From Pseudofrankia sp. DC12 (GTDB lineage: Bacteria; Actinomycetota; Actinomycetes; Frankiales; Frankiaceae): a stretch of DNA of 64,000 nt. Within the stretch, counting starts at the first letter, position 1. Each line of letters begins with the position of its first letter. A program made the position numbers and the translations under genes. Below are positions 21,002 through 31,090 of this stretch, in pieces. The stretch is from NCBI RefSeq assembly GCF_000966285.1, contig NZ_KQ031391.1, positions 1,033,238 through 1,097,237 of the forward strand, given 5' to 3'. The notes under the pieces were generated by a model. It had not been told where the DNA came from and did no database searches. It worked only from the letters and a program-made list of their open reading frames with translations.

Positions 21002-21030
21002 TAGCATGGATCCATCCGCTCGCTGAAGGA
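21002..21030 (+). promoter_or_regulatory. def promoter -10 box and ribosome-binding site
   Basis: TAGCAT at 21002-21007 is a plausible -10, and GAAGGAG at 21024-21030 sits eight bases before the TTG at 21039, which decides that start codon. The -35 region is not recognisable. Confidence 0.45.
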
Positions 21031-21038
21031 GTTCCGTC

Positions 21039-21590
21039 TTGGCCGTCCGTGACATTCGACTGTTCGGGGATCCGGTCTTGCGGACGAAGGCCGAGCAGGT
21101 GACGACCTTCGACAAGGAGCTGCGCAAGCTCGTCAACGACCTCGGCGAGACGATGTGGGAGGCCAGTGGCGCCGGCCTGGCCGCGCCCCAGCTCGGTGTC
21201 TCGCTGCGGGTTTTCACCTTCCTCGACGACGACGACGAGATCGACCACCTGATCAACCCGGTGCTCGGCCCGTTCTCCGAGGAGCTCCAGGACGGCGAGG
21301 AGGGCTGCCTGTCGCTGCCTGGCCTGGCCTTCGAACTGAGGCGGCCCGAGCGGGTGCTCGCCATCGGCCAGAACATGTACGGCGACCCGGTCCAGGTCGA
21401 GGGCTCCGGCATGGTCTCCCGCTGCCTGCAGCATGAGACCGACCACCTCGACGGCATCCTGTTCATCGACAAGCTGGACCGCGAGACCAAGAAGGCCGCG
21501 ATGAAGGCCATCCGCGAGGCCGAGTGGGCGAACCAGCCCGCCCCCGTCGTCAAGGCCTCCCCCCACCCCCTGTTCGGCCGCGCCGTCTAG
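21039..21590 (+). CDS. def: Peptide deformylase
   Basis: Removes the formyl group from nascent proteins; Fe/Zn metalloenzyme. 183 residues, normal. All three family motifs are present: GAGLAAPQLGV (I), EGCLSLPG (II, metal Cys) and QHETDHLDG (III, two metal His and catalytic Glu). The start is TTG, chosen because it follows an AAGGAG site and gives the conserved AVRDIRLFGDPVLR beginning. It stands alone on the plus strand next to vapBC, with fmt, which performs the opposite reaction, about 1.1 kb downstream. Confidence 0.97.
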   Translation: MAVRDIRLFGDPVLRTKAEQVTTFDKELRKLVNDLGETMWEASGAGLAAPQLGVSLRVFTFLDDDDEIDHLINPVLGPFSEELQDGEEGCLSLPGLAFELRRPERVLAIGQNMYGDPVQVEGSGMVSRCLQHETDHLDGILFIDKLDRETKKAAMKAIREAEWANQPAPVVKASPHPLFGRAV

Positions 21591-21620
21591 GCCCGCCGCC
21601 ACAAGCCACCGGGCGGCGGG

Positions 21621-22037
21621 TCAGCTCTCCCCCGCCACAACGGGGAGATCCGCCGCGGCGACGTCCGTGTGCGGGAAGTCGTCTCCCTTGAACAGGAGCG
21701 GCTCCCGGCGGACCGACGCCAGCGCGTAGGCGAAACAGTCGCCGAAGTTCAGCCGCGCGGGACTGCCACTGCCCCGACCGAAGTCCTGGTAGGCCCGCCT
21801 CGCCAGCATCGCCTGCTCGACGGTCACCGGGACGACCTCGATGTCGGCGGCCCTGATCAGCTCGTCAAACCGACGACTGGCGACCGGATCGCGGGCGGCG
21901 TCAATCACCACCGCCGCCTCCACGTAGTTCACCGCGGACATGGCGGGTGTGCGCGCCGCCGCCAGCGCGGCGGCGAACCGGCCCGCGTCCGGTTCGGCCC
22001 GTGCGATGGCGACGAGCGCCGACGAGTCGACGATCAT
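21621..22037 (-). CDS. vapC: VapC-type PIN-domain ribonuclease toxin
   Basis: 138 residues. The four acidic PIN positions are visible: Asp4 in MIVDSSAL, Glu40 in [11 protein letters not shown], Asp100 in [12 protein letters not shown] and Asp119/120 in KGDDF. These toxins cleave tRNA or rRNA when freed from the antitoxin. It starts at 22037, overlapping the vapB stop (22034-22036), the usual antitoxin-first order. The target RNA cannot be predicted. All catalytic residues are present, so it looks functional. Confidence 0.93.
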   Translation of the reverse strand: MIVDSSALVAIARAEPDAGRFAAALAAARTPAMSAVNYVEAAVVIDAARDPVASRRFDELIRAADIEVVPVTVEQAMLARRAYQDFGRGSGSPARLNFGDCFAYALASVRREPLLFKGDDFPHTDVAAADLPVVAGES

Positions 22038-22285
22038 GCGGGCAGGCCTCGGTCGTCGTAGAGGTCCTCGACGGTCAGGTCGTGGGATCGCAGCGCCACG
22101 GCGATCTGGCGGCCGAGGCCGACGATCCGGTCTGCCCGCCGCTGCGGCGGCTCACTGCCGGCACGCACGCGCTCCAGCCGTTCGCGCAACGCGACGATCA
22201 CGGCGGTGGTGATGCTCTCGCCGGTGAGCTCGGCGAGCTCGCGACCGAGACGTTGCGCTTCGTCGTTCTTGATGTTCAGAGCCAT
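22034..22285 (-). CDS. vapB: VapB-type antitoxin
   Basis: 83 residues. [25 protein letters not shown] is a ribbon-helix-helix-like DNA-binding start of the actinobacterial Rv0623/PSK type, and [12 protein letters not shown] is the toxin-binding tail typical of VapB. The ATG at 22285 was chosen for the conserved MALNIKN start; an in-frame upstream start adds 22 non-conserved residues. It should neutralise VapC and repress its own promoter, which lies in the less GC-rich 22290-22430 stretch. Confidence 0.88.
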   Translation of the reverse strand: MALNIKNDEAQRLGRELAELTGESITTAVIVALRERLERVRAGSEPPQRRADRIVGLGRQIAVALRSHDLTVEDLYDDRGLPA

Positions 22286-22655
22286 GACACCTGACCCCCG
22301 GGCCAGTGCTCCACGGTGTCGTTCCACCCTGGTAGCTAGACTTTCCACCATGGTACCTCAAGTCGGGGCGCAGGCTCTGATGGGTCAGACACTGATGAAT
22401 CAAACAGTAGCAAATGCGACGGACCGGCCGACGGCCCAGGCGCGAGCCGGTCCGCCGGCTCCGGATGCCGCTCCAGGCCGCGGCCCCGCTGGGGACCTGG
22501 CGCCGGGACGCTCAGGTCGAGCATGTCCGAGGAGCATCGGGATGGGCCGGCGCCGCTAGGTTAGGTTTCGTCTTTCACCACGATCGACGTCCATGAACCC
22601 TGAACGGGCCGAGCAGCGGCGTGACCCCGCGCGCCCGGCGGATCGGTGCTGCTCC
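22286..22655. promoter_or_regulatory. Divergent vapBC / fmt promoter region
   Basis: 370 bases without a gene. Around 22370-22420 the base composition falls well below the local average (ACTGATGAATCAAACAG and similar), suggesting a piece acquired with vapBC. The palindrome ACCATGGT near 22350, with flanking GGTA/TACC, is a candidate VapB operator. TAGGTT at 22557-22562 is a possible fmt -10 box. No terminator was seen. Confidence 0.35.
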
Positions 22656-23594
22656 ATGCGTCTCGTCTTCGCCGGCACGCCGGCGGTGGCCCTCCCCAGC
22701 CTGCGCCGGCTGCTTGACAGCCCGCGCCACGAGGTGGCCGCCGTCGTGACGAGGCCGGACCGGCCCGCCGGCCGGGGCCGTCACCTCGCCCGGTCCCCGG
22801 TCGCCGAGCTGGCGGACGAGGCCGGTGTCGAGGTGCTCGCGCCCGACCGGCCGCGCGACCCGGAGTTCCTGGCCCGGCTCGCCGCGATCGCCCCGGACTG
22901 CGCGCCGGTCGTCGCCTACGGCGCGCTGCTGCCCAAGGCCGCGCTGGACATCCCTCGGCACGGCTGGGTCAACCTGCACTTCTCGCTTCTGCCCGCCTAC
23001 CGTGGCGCGGCGCCCGTCCAGCGGGCCGTGCTCGCCGGTGAGGACGTGACGGGCGCGAGCGTCTTCCAGATCGAGGAGGGCCTCGACTCCGGCCCGGTCT
23101 TCGGCACCCTGACCGAGCGGGTCCGCGCCCGCGACACCTCCGGCGACCTGCTCGAGCGGCTCGCCCTCGCCGGCTCCGAGCTGCTGGTGGCGGCCATGGA
23201 CGGGATCGAGGACGGCGCCCTGGAACCGCGGCCGCAGCCGGCCGACGGCGTCACGCTCGCGCCCAAGCTCACGGTCGAGGACGTCCGGGTCGACTGGACG
23301 CTGCCCGACTTCGCGGTCGACCGGCTCGTCCGGGCCGCCACCCCGGCGCCCGGCGCCTGGACGACCTTCCGCGGCGCCCGGGTCAAGCTGGCCCCGGTCC
23401 GCCCGGCCGCCGGCGCCGTCCAGACCCCGCTGCCCCCAGGGCAGCTCGCCATCGCCGGGAAGGACACCGTCGCCGTCGGCACCGGGACGACCGCGGTGCT
23501 GCTCGGCGAGGTCCGCCCGGAGGGCAAGGCACCGATGCCGGCCGCGGCCTGGGCCCGCGGCGTCCGCCCCGCCGACGGCGAGGCCTTCGCGTGA
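22656..23594 (+). CDS. fmt: Methionyl-tRNA formyltransferase
   Basis: Formylates initiator Met-tRNA using 10-formyl-THF. 312 residues. The catalytic residues are Asn106 and His108 in [16 protein letters not shown] and Asp144 in EEGLDSGPV; the C-terminal OB-like tRNA-binding domain begins about 210. The ATG at 22656 gives the conserved MRLVFAGTP start. An ATG at 22593 would add 21 residues and cannot be excluded, since neither has a strong ribosome site. It overlaps rsmB by GTGA. Confidence 0.96.
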   Translation: MRLVFAGTPAVALPSLRRLLDSPRHEVAAVVTRPDRPAGRGRHLARSPVAELADEAGVEVLAPDRPRDPEFLARLAAIAPDCAPVVAYGALLPKAALDIPRHGWVNLHFSLLPAYRGAAPVQRAVLAGEDVTGASVFQIEEGLDSGPVFGTLTERVRARDTSGDLLERLALAGSELLVAAMDGIEDGALEPRPQPADGVTLAPKLTVEDVRVDWTLPDFAVDRLVRAATPAPGAWTTFRGARVKLAPVRPAAGAVQTPLPPGQLAIAGKDTVAVGTGTTAVLLGEVRPEGKAPMPAAAWARGVRPADGEAFA

Positions 23595-25051
23595 CCAGCC
23601 CCACCGGCCGGCCACGTCCCGGCGCCGGGGGCGGCCCACCCGCGGCCCGCGTCGACGAGGCGCGGATGCTCGCCTGGGAGGTGCTGCGGGCCGTCGACGA
23701 ACGCGGCGCGTACGCGAACCTGCTGCTGCCGAGCCTGCTCACCCAGCGCCGCCTCAGCGGCCGGGACCGCGGCTTCGCCACCGAGCTCACCTACGGCGCG
23801 CTGCGCGCCCAGGGCCTGCTCGACGGCCTGCTCGACACGGTCACCAGCCGCCCGGTCGCGACCGTCGACCCGGGCCTGCGGGACGCGCTGCGCCTGGGCA
23901 CCTACCAGCTGCTGCGCACCCGGGTGCCGGCCCGGGCCGCCGTCGGCACGACCGTCGACCTGGTCCGGGCGACCGCCGGCGAGCGCCCGGTCCGGTTCGC
24001 GAACGCGGTGCTGCGCCGGGTCGCCGACCGCGTCGCCGAGACCGGCGGCGACATCGCCACGATGCTGTCCGCGCCGGCGTTCGAGCGTGACCCGTTCGGC
24101 CACCTCGCCGTGGTGACCGCCCATCCGCGCTGGATCGTCGAGGTCTTCGCTGACGCCCTCGACGGTGACCTCGACGAGGCCCGCGTGGCGCTGGAAGCCG
24201 ACGACCTGCGCCCGTCCGTCCACCTCGTCGCCCCGCCGGACCAGCTGAGCCGGGACGAGCTGATCACCGAGGCGCACGAGGCCGGCCTGGCCGCCGAGCC
24301 GGGCCGGTACTCGCCGTTCGCCGTCATCCTCGCCGGTGGCGATCCCGGTTCCCTGCCCGCGGTGGCCGCCCGGCGGGCCGCCGTGCAGGACGAGGGCAGC
24401 CAGCTGGTGGCGCTGGCGCTGGCCCGCACCCCGACGGCCGGCCAGGACAGCGGCGTCACCGTCGACCTGTGTGCCGGTCCCGGTGGCAAGGCCGCGCTGC
24501 TCGCCGCGCTGCTCACATCGGGCCAGGCCGGCGAGACCCTCGGGCTGCCGGAGCCGGCGCTGCTGGCCTTCGAGCCGCGGGCACCGCGGGCGGGCCTGGT
24601 CGCCGCCGCGCTGGCCGGGCGGCCGGGGGCGTTCGCCGTGCGGGCCGACGGCCGCTATCCGCCACTGCCGCCGGGGCGGGTCGACCGGGTGCTGGTCGAC
24701 GCGCCGTGCACCGGCCTGGGGGCGCTACGCCGCCGGCCGGAGGCCCGGTGGCGCAAGCTGGCCGGCGACGCGGCCACGCTCGCCGGGCTGCAGCGCCAGC
24801 TGCTGGTCAGCGCGCTCGACCTGGCCCGGCCGGGCGGCGTCGTCGCCTACGTGACGTGCTCGCCGCATCCCGCCGAGACCGTCGAGGTGGTCGCCTCCGT
24901 CGTCGAGCAGGGTGACGCCGTCATCCTGCTCGACGCCCGTCAGTCCCTGCCCGGCGTGCCAGCACTGGGCGACGGCCCGTTCGTCCAGCTGTGGCCGCAC
25001 CGCCACGGCACCGACGCCATGTTCCTGGCCCTGCTGCGCAAGGACGGCTGA
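23591..25051 (+). CDS. rsmB: 16S rRNA m5C methyltransferase RsmB (Sun/Fmu)
   Basis: SAM-dependent methylation of a cytosine in 16S rRNA (C967 in E. coli). 486 residues: a short disordered start, a NusB-like RNA-binding domain (about 25-160, including [16 protein letters not shown]), and the Rossmann methyltransferase domain with SAM loop [17 protein letters not shown]. Motif IV is [18 protein letters not shown] and motif [17 protein letters not shown], carrying the two cysteines of this family. GTG start overlapping fmt; together they form a translation-quality operon common in bacteria. Confidence 0.95.
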   Translation: MTSPTGRPRPGAGGGPPAARVDEARMLAWEVLRAVDERGAYANLLLPSLLTQRRLSGRDRGFATELTYGALRAQGLLDGLLDTVTSRPVATVDPGLRDALRLGTYQLLRTRVPARAAVGTTVDLVRATAGERPVRFANAVLRRVADRVAETGGDIATMLSAPAFERDPFGHLAVVTAHPRWIVEVFADALDGDLDEARVALEADDLRPSVHLVAPPDQLSRDELITEAHEAGLAAEPGRYSPFAVILAGGDPGSLPAVAARRAAVQDEGSQLVALALARTPTAGQDSGVTVDLCAGPGGKAALLAALLTSGQAGETLGLPEPALLAFEPRAPRAGLVAAALAGRPGAFAVRADGRYPPLPPGRVDRVLVDAPCTGLGALRRRPEARWRKLAGDAATLAGLQRQLLVSALDLARPGGVVAYVTCSPHPAETVEVVASVVEQGDAVILLDARQSLPGVPALGDGPFVQLWPHRHGTDAMFLALLRKDG

Positions 25052-25098
25052 AAGGCCGGGCGGCGTACCGCGGTGGCCGGCTGGGTGACCCGCGCGGC

Positions 25099-27339
25099 CT
25101 AGCCGACGGTGGCCGGGTCCAGCTGGACGCGCAGGCCGGCCGCGGCGCGCCGGGCATCCAGGACGCCGCGTGCCGCGCGCAGGGCGCCGGCCAGCTCGCC
25201 GCCCTGCTTGCGGGGCACCCGCAGCAGCAGGCGCTCGCGGGCACCGCCCGCGTCATCCGCCGGCTCGGCCGGCTGGCGCCTGGCCGCGGCCGGCAGCGGG
25301 ACGGGGCCCAGGACCTCGGCCGCGGCCGGCAGCCGTGCGGCTTCGAGGAAGGCGCTCAGCACCTCGGCCGAGCCGTCCACCACGGCCAGCCGGGTGGCCG
25401 GCGGGAAGCCGAGCGCGGCCCGGTCGTCGGACTCGCGGGCGACGAACCAGGCCGGGTCCCACCGGACCAGCGCCTGCACCGGGGCGAGGCCCTCGTCGGC
25501 GACGACCACGACCCGCCCACCGGCCGGCCCCGGGGTCGCCAGCGCGGCGGCGTTCGCCCAGCGGCGCAGCGCCTCCTCGCCGGCGCGCAGATCGGGCCGG
25601 CCGAGCAGCGCCCAGCCGTCGAGCAGCAGCACGGCGCCGTAGCCGCCCACGGCGACCGGCTCAGCCCCCGGGGTGGCGACCACGAGGGCCGGGGCCGCGG
25701 GCACCGTGGCGAGCACCTCGTCGCGCCCGGAGGTGCGCAGCGGCACGCCGGGGAACGCCCGGCCGAGCTCCTCGGCGGTCCGCCGGTCGCCGGTGACCGA
25801 CGCGCGCAGCCGGCCGTCCCCGCAGGTACCACAGGCCCAGGCGGCCGCTGGACGGGCGCACCACCCGCAGGACGGCGTCCGCTCCCGGCCGGGCCGGCCC
25901 AGTGGGCCATGGCAGTGCGCGCACCGGGCCGGCCGCCGGCACCCGGCACAGGCCAGCGACGGCTGATAGCCCCGCCGAGGCACCTGCACCAGGACGGGCC
26001 ACCCGGCGGCGAGCGCGTCCCGGGCCGCGCGGGCCGCGAGTGAGGGAACCCGGGCGGAGCGGGCCGCCTCGTCCCGGGCCGTCTCCCAGTCCGACCCGGT
26101 CGGCCGGACCAGTGGGGCGAGCGCCCTGGCCTCGTCCTTGGGCAGCACCAGCGGGCGCGCCCAGCCGGTCCTCGTCAGCGCCTCGGCGTCCGTCGACGGG
26201 ACGTGGCCGCCGATCAGCAGCGCCGCGTCCTCCAGGTGGCAGCGCAGCGCGGCGACGTCGCGGGTGTGCGGGTAGGGCGCGAGTGGCTCGGCGTGCAGGT
26301 CGTCGCCGTCGTCCCAGACAACCACGACGCCGAGGTTCGCCACGGGGGCGAACACGGCGGCCCGGGTGCCGACGACCACTCGGGCCTGGCCCCGCAGCGC
26401 CGCGAGGAAGCGCCGGTAGCGTTCGGCCGGCCCCAGGTCGGCCCGCAGCGCGGTGACCAGCCCGGCGTCGGACCCGGCATCGGCGAGCTCGGCGGTCACC
26501 GCGTCGGCGACCCGGTCGACGTCGCGATGGTCGGGGACGACCACCAGCGCCCCCCGGCCGCCCGCCAGCGCCGCCCGGGCGACCGTGGCGATCATGGCGG
26601 GCCAGGCCGGGCCGGGCGGCGCCCACCACACGGCGTGCGGCGCCTTGCCGGCGCTCAGCGCCATCAGCAATGTCGCCCCGGCCGGATAGCGCCGCCACTC
26701 CCCCGGTTCGCCCAGCTTGATCGTGGGCGCGGCCTGGCCGGGCCGCGCCGTGGCCTCGGCCGGGACCGCCATTTCGGCCGCCGCCGCGGACTCGGGCGGT
26801 ACTGCGGACTCGGCCGGTACTGCGGACTCGGCCGGCGCCGCGGACTCGGCCGGCGCCGCCGGTGGGGCGGCGCGCTCGGCCGCGGCGTGCCGGGGCGGGA
26901 TCGCGAGCCGCAGGACGTCGGCGAGGGTGCCCGCGTACCGGTCCGCGACGGCCCGGGCGAGCCGGGCCACCGGCGCGGTCAGCACCGGCTCCGGGGAGGT
27001 CACCCTGGCCAGCGGGGCGAGCTTGCCCGCATGCTCGGAGCGCTCCAGCCGCTCCAGCACGAACCCGTCGACGAGGCGCCCGGCGAACCGGACCCGGACC
27101 CGCGCGCCGGGCACCGCCGCGGCGGCCATCGAGGCGGGCACCAGGTAGTCGAACGGGCGGTCCAGATGCGCGAACCCGACCATGGCCGCGACCCGCGCGA
27201 CGGGCAGCTCGGTAGCGATCTCCGCGTCCCGGCTGGCCGGACCGGGCTTGGCCGGGCGCGGCCGGCTGTCCCGCTTCGCCCCGCGGCTCGGGCGGACGTC
27301 CTCGACGTCGATCCCGGGCAGCAGGTCCATGCCGGCCAT
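25099..27339 (-). CDS. priA: PriA-like primosome protein without a functional helicase P-loop
   Basis: 746 residues. The N-terminal 3'-DNA-binding domain (about 45-140, with FDYLVPASMAAAAVPGARVRVRFAGR) and the zinc-binding domain (about 455-505, with paired CxxC motifs in CAGCRRPARCAHC and CGWCARP...CGTCG) are clear. In the helicase region GxGKT is replaced by APPGPAWPAM and the DEAH box by DDGDDLH, as reported for actinobacterial PriA proteins. Replication restart is thus probably by DNA binding and protein loading rather than unwinding. An Ala/Glu/Ser repeat (about residues 160-195) is inserted before the core. Convergent with rsmB. Confidence 0.88.
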   Translation of the reverse strand: MAGMDLLPGIDVEDVRPSRGAKRDSRPRPAKPGPASRDAEIATELPVARVAAMVGFAHLDRPFDYLVPASMAAAAVPGARVRVRFAGRLVDGFVLERLERSEHAGKLAPLARVTSPEPVLTAPVARLARAVADRYAGTLADVLRLAIPPRHAAAERAAPPAAPAESAAPAESAVPAESAVPPESAAAAEMAVPAEATARPGQAAPTIKLGEPGEWRRYPAGATLLMALSAGKAPHAVWWAPPGPAWPAMIATVARAALAGGRGALVVVPDHRDVDRVADAVTAELADAGSDAGLVTALRADLGPAERYRRFLAALRGQARVVVGTRAAVFAPVANLGVVVVWDDGDDLHAEPLAPYPHTRDVAALRCHLEDAALLIGGHVPSTDAEALTRTGWARPLVLPKDEARALAPLVRPTGSDWETARDEAARSARVPSLAARAARDALAAGWPVLVQVPRRGYQPSLACAGCRRPARCAHCHGPLGRPGRERTPSCGWCARPAAAWACGTCGDGRLRASVTGDRRTAEELGRAFPGVPLRTSGRDEVLATVPAAPALVVATPGAEPVAVGGYGAVLLLDGWALLGRPDLRAGEEALRRWANAAALATPGPAGGRVVVVADEGLAPVQALVRWDPAWFVARESDDRAALGFPPATRLAVVDGSAEVLSAFLEAARLPAAAEVLGPVPLPAAARRQPAEPADDAGGARERLLLRVPRKQGGELAGALRAARGVLDARRAAAGLRVQLDPATVG
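26786..26857. repeat. Four 18-bp tandem units within priA
   Basis: GCGGACTCGGCCGGTACT-like units occur at 26786, 26804, 26822 and 26840. They keep the frame and encode repeated (A)PAESAV hexamers on the minus strand. Further diverged copies continue on both sides. Copy number is likely to vary between strains. Confidence 0.85.
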
Positions 27340-27491
27340 CGTGCCAGCCCCGTGCGACAGGCCGGCCGGCCCCTTACGCAGGCCGGCCCGGCCCCTGCGA
27401 GCAGGGACCGGGGCCGGGCACCGGGCTCGCGGCGCGCTGACGCGCTCCGATCAGCCCTCGGCGGCGTCATGCGCGCCGCCGACGGGCCTGG

Positions 27492-28688
27492 TCAGCCCTT
27501 GACGATCTTGGCGAGGGCCTCGGCGCGACCGGTGGACTCCCAGGTGAAGTCCAGCTCGGGGCGGCCGAAGTGGCCGTACGCCGCCGTCGGGGCGTAGATC
27601 GGGCGGAGCAGGTCGAGGTCGCGGATGATCGCGGCCGGACGCAGGTCGAAGACCGTGGTGATCGCGTCCGAGATCTGCTCGTCCGGGACGACGCCGGTGC
27701 CGAAGGTCTCGACGAACAGGCCGACCGGGTGCGCCTTGCCGATCGCGTAGGCGACCTGGACCTCGCACTTGGTGGCCAGGCCCGCGGCGACGACGTTCTT
27801 GGCGACCCAGCGCATCGCGTAGGCTGCGGACCGGTCGACCTTGGACGGGTCCTTGCCGGAGAACGCGCCGCCGCCGTGACGGGCGTAGCCGCCGTAGGTG
27901 TCAACGATGATCTTGCGGCCGGTCAGGCCGGCGTCACCCATCGGGCCGCCGATCTCGAAGCGGCCGGTCGGGTTGACCAGCAGCCGGACACCCTCGGTCG
28001 AGATGCCGAGCGTCGCCAGCTCGGGGTCGACGACGTACTCCTTGACGTCGGGCGCCAGCAGCGTGTCGAGGTCGATGTCGGCCGCGTGCTGGCTGGAGAC
28101 GACGACCGTGTCGAGGCGGACCGGCTTGCCGTCGACGTACTCGATGGTGACCTGGGTCTTGCCGTCCGGGCGCAGGTAGCCGACCTGGCCGTCCTTGCGG
28201 ACCGCGGAGAGGCGACGGGCGAGCCGGTGCGCGAGCGCGATCGGCAGCGGCATCAGCTCGGGGGTCTCGTCGCAGGCGAAGCCGAACATGAGGCCCTGGT
28301 CGCCGGCGCCCTGCTTGTCCAGCTCGTCCTCGATCGAGCCCTCGACCCGGCTCTCGTGCGCCGTGTCGACGCCCTGGGCGATGTCGGGCGACTGCGAGCC
28401 GATGGACACGCTGACGCCGCAGGAGGCGCCGTCGAAGCCCTTCTTGGACGAGTCGTACCCGATCTCCAGGACCTTCTCGCGGACGACCGAGGCGATGTCG
28501 ACGTAGGTCTTGGTCGTGACCTCGCCCGCGACGTGCACCTGACCGGTGGTGATCAGCGTCTCGACGGCGACCCGGCTCTTCGGGTCGTCCTTGAGCATCG
28601 CGTCGAGGATGGAGTCGCTGATCTGGTCAGCGATCTTGTCCGGGTGTCCCTCGGTGACGGACTCGGACGTGAACAGGCGCGTCGCCAC
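27492..28688 (-). CDS. metK: S-adenosylmethionine synthase MetK
   Basis: Makes SAM from methionine and ATP. 398 residues, normal. Motifs are [12 protein letters not shown] at the ATP site, the [16 protein letters not shown] hexapeptide region and the P-loop-like [19 protein letters not shown]. The GTG at 28688 gives the standard (M)[17 protein letters not shown] start and has GGGAG about 9-10 bases upstream. The longer frame to 28787 is not conserved. A TAAACT box at 28732-28727 is a candidate -10. No SAM riboswitch was recognised. Follows coaBC after about 150 bases. Confidence 0.98.
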   Translation of the reverse strand: MATRLFTSESVTEGHPDKIADQISDSILDAMLKDDPKSRVAVETLITTGQVHVAGEVTTKTYVDIASVVREKVLEIGYDSSKKGFDGASCGVSVSIGSQSPDIAQGVDTAHESRVEGSIEDELDKQGAGDQGLMFGFACDETPELMPLPIALAHRLARRLSAVRKDGQVGYLRPDGKTQVTIEYVDGKPVRLDTVVVSSQHAADIDLDTLLAPDVKEYVVDPELATLGISTEGVRLLVNPTGRFEIGGPMGDAGLTGRKIIVDTYGGYARHGGGAFSGKDPSKVDRSAAYAMRWVAKNVVAAGLATKCEVQVAYAIGKAHPVGLFVETFGTGVVPDEQISDAITTVFDLRPAAIIRDLDLLRPIYAPTAAYGHFGRPELDFTWESTGRAEALAKIVKG

Positions 28689-28841
28689 TTGGTGGTCTCC
28701 CTGAAAGATCCGACAGATTCCGACGAAGTTTACCGATGGCGGCCACGTGGTACCGAGAGCACCCGGCGGAGGTGGCCAGGCTTTCACTCCCGTGCCCAGC
28801 GCCGCTCACAATCGTGAAATATCTCCGCCCGGCTCAGCCGC

Positions 28842-30089
28842 TCAGCCGCTCAGCCGCGCGGCCACGAGGTCGAGGACGCGGTGGGCGAGCAGGTCCTTGC
28901 TGGTGCGCTCGATCGGGGTCGCCGAGCCGTCGGGCGCCAGCACGACGGCGGCGTTGTGGTCCACCTCGAACCCGAGGCCACCGCCGACCTCGTTGACGAC
29001 CAGCAGGTCGGCGGGCTTGCGGGCGAGCTTCGCGCGGCCCAGGGCGAGCACGTCGCCATCCGGGCCGCCGGTCTCCGCGGCGAAGCCGACGAGCAGCTGG
29101 CCGGGCCGGCGGGTGGCGCGGGTGGCGACCAGCTCGGCGAGCACGTCCGGGTTCGCCTCCAGCTCCACCGGAGCCGGCACGCCGGCCTCTTTCTTGATCT
29201 TGTGGTCGACCCGCTTGGCCGGCCGGAAGTCGGCGACCGCGGCCGTCATGATGATCACATCGGCGTCGGCCGCGGCGGCGTGCACGGCGTCGCGCAGGTC
29301 GAGCGCCGAGACGACCCGCACGACACTGGCGCCGGCCGGGCCGGGCAGCGCCACGTTCGCCGCGACGAGGGTCACCGTGGCGCCGCGGGCGACGGCGGCG
29401 CGGGCCAGCGCGTAGCCCTGCCGGCCGCTGGAGGAGTTCCCGAGGAAGCGGACCGGGTCGAGATGCTCCCGGGTGCCACCGGCGCTCACGACGACGTGCC
29501 GGCCCGCCAGGTCGGGGCTCGCGGCCCGCGGGCCGAGGGCGAGCACGGCGCGGGCGACGGCGGCGATCTCGGCGGGCTCGGGCAGCCGGCCGGCGCCCGA
29601 GTCGGGCCCGGTGAGCCGCCCGACGGCGGGGTCGATGACGACCGCGCCGTGCTCCCGCAGCGTGGCGACGTTGGCCCTGGTCGCCGGGTGCTCCCACATC
29701 TCGGTGTGCATCGCGGGGGCGTAGACAACCGGGCAGCGGGCGGTCAGCAGCGTCCCGGTCAGCAGGTCGTCGGCGCGGCCGGCCGCGGCCCGGGCCATCA
29801 GGTCGGCCGTCGCCGGCACGATCAGCACCAGGTCGGCCTCGCGGCCGATCCGCACGTGCGCGACCTCGTCCGCGTCGGCCCACACGTCGGTGTGCACCGG
29901 GTGGCCGGACAGCGCCGCGAAGGTCGTCTCGCCGACGAACCGCAACGCGGCCGGCGTCGGGACGACCCGGACGTCATGCCCGGTCTCGGTGAGCCGGCGC
30001 AGCACCTCCAGGGCCTTGTAGGCGGCGATGCCACCGGCCACCCCGAGGACGACGCGCGGGCGACCGCCGACCGGCGCTGCGCCGGACAC
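28842..30089 (-). CDS. coaBC: Bifunctional phosphopantothenoylcysteine decarboxylase / phosphopantothenate-cysteine ligase CoaBC
   Basis: Two consecutive steps of coenzyme A synthesis. 415 residues. The N-terminal flavin decarboxylase (CoaC, about 10-190) has LGVAGGIAAYKALE, the FMN loop PATADLMARAA and the substrate clamp APAMHTEMWEHPAT, with His for the usual Asn as in other actinomycetes. The C-terminal CTP-dependent ligase (CoaB) has SAGGTREHLDPVRFLGNSSSGRQG and VNEVGGGLGFEVDHN. It lies two bases after the rpoZ stop, in the conserved gmk-rpoZ-coaBC-metK order. Confidence 0.96.
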   Translation of the reverse strand: MSGAAPVGGRPRVVLGVAGGIAAYKALEVLRRLTETGHDVRVVPTPAALRFVGETTFAALSGHPVHTDVWADADEVAHVRIGREADLVLIVPATADLMARAAAGRADDLLTGTLLTARCPVVYAPAMHTEMWEHPATRANVATLREHGAVVIDPAVGRLTGPDSGAGRLPEPAEIAAVARAVLALGPRAASPDLAGRHVVVSAGGTREHLDPVRFLGNSSSGRQGYALARAAVARGATVTLVAANVALPGPAGASVVRVVSALDLRDAVHAAAADADVIIMTAAVADFRPAKRVDHKIKKEAGVPAPVELEANPDVLAELVATRATRRPGQLLVGFAAETGGPDGDVLALGRAKLARKPADLLVVNEVGGGLGFEVDHNAAVVLAPDGSATPIERTSKDLLAHRVLDLVAARLSG

Positions 30090-30091
30090 CG

Positions 30092-30376
30092 TCAGGAGAC
30101 GGGCGGGAGCGGCTCGGGGGCCGCCTCGTGCGTGAGCAGCCCGGCGTTGATCTCGCGCAGCGCGATCGACAGCGGCTTCTCCTGAGCGCTGGTGGGCTCC
30201 ACCAGCGGGCCGACGTACTCCAGCAGGCCCTCGCCGAGCTGGGAGTAGTAGGCGTTGATCTGGCGGGCCCGCTTGGCCGCGTAGATCACGAGGCTGTACT
30301 TCGAGTCGGTGGCCTCGAGCAGCTCGTCGATCGGCGGGTTGGTGATGCCCTCTGGCTGGGCCGGCGTACCGGACAA
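30092..30376 (-). CDS. rpoZ: RNA polymerase omega subunit
   Basis: 94 residues. The omega signature is clear: [34 protein letters not shown], then the acidic PLVE and the PLSIALREI helix. It chaperones the beta-prime subunit during RNA polymerase assembly; in proteobacteria omega also contributes to the ppGpp site, but actinobacterial relevance is uncertain. AAGG precedes the ATG at 30376. The gene is between gmk and coaBC, its usual actinobacterial place. Confidence 0.97.
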   Translation of the reverse strand: MSGTPAQPEGITNPPIDELLEATDSKYSLVIYAAKRARQINAYYSQLGEGLLEYVGPLVEPTSAQEKPLSIALREINAGLLTHEAAPEPLPPVS

Positions 30377-30544
30377 GGTTTTCCTTCCGGTGGACGAGCT
30401 GATCGGCTTCCGATCGGCCCGATCACGAATGTGGGGCGGGCGACACCGAATGGTGTTCCGGAGGCGCGGGAACCCGGTGTTGTCCGGTAGTGCGGTGTTC
30501 TGGGACTCCGGAGGTCGCCCCCCGCGGGCGGCAGCGAATGCCAG

Positions 30545-31090
30545 TCATGAGTCAGTCATCAAGGATACCAACCGCGCGGCGGCGGCCTCGACGTCGTCGT
30601 TCACGACGACCGCGTCGAACTCCTTCTCGGCGGCCAGCTCGACGCGGGCTCGGTCCAGCCGGCGCTCGATCACCTCGGGCGCCTCGGTGCCCCGGCCGGT
30701 CAGCCGGCGGACGAGCTCCTCCCAGCTGGGCGGGGTGAGGAAGACGAACCGGGCCGACGGCATCGACGCGCGGACCTGGCGGGCGCCCTGCAGCTCGATC
30801 TCCAGCAGCGCGGGCCACCCGGCGCGCAGCCGCTGGTCCAGGGGCGCCCGGGGCGTGCCGTACCAGTTGCCGGCGAACTCGGCGTGCTCGACCAGCTCGC
30901 CGTCCTTGGCCATCCGCAGAAAATGGTCCCGGTCCACGAAGTGGTACTCGACGCCCTCGGTCTCGCCCGGCCGGGGCGCCCTGGTCGTGGCGCTCACCGA
31001 TACCCAGACATCGGGGAACAGGCGGCGCACCGCGGCGACGACGGTTCCCTTGCCCACCCCGGACGGCCCGGACAAGACGGTGAGTCCCAT
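30545..31090 (-). CDS. gmk: Guanylate kinase
   Basis: Phosphorylates GMP to GDP. 181 residues, slightly short but complete. P-loop GPSGVGKGT at 8-16; GMP-binding [23 protein letters not shown] and [10 protein letters not shown]; lid region near [24 protein letters not shown] (31102-31097) ends six bases before the ATG. It could be a -10 box giving a leaderless message, or its AAGG could act as a ribosome site. Next downstream is rpoZ after 168 non-coding bases. Confidence 0.96.
   Translation of the reverse strand: MGLTVLSGPSGVGKGTVVAAVRRLFPDVWVSVSATTRAPRPGETEGVEYHFVDRDHFLRMAKDGELVEHAEFAGNWYGTPRAPLDQRLRAGWPALLEIELQGARQVRASMPSARFVFLTPPSWEELVRRLTGRGTEAPEVIERRLDRARVELAAEKEFDAVVVNDDVEAAAARLVSLMTDS

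Noticed and set aside
28689-28841. SAM riboswitch before metK
   Set aside because: No SAM-I or SAM-II conserved core could be matched in the 150 bases.
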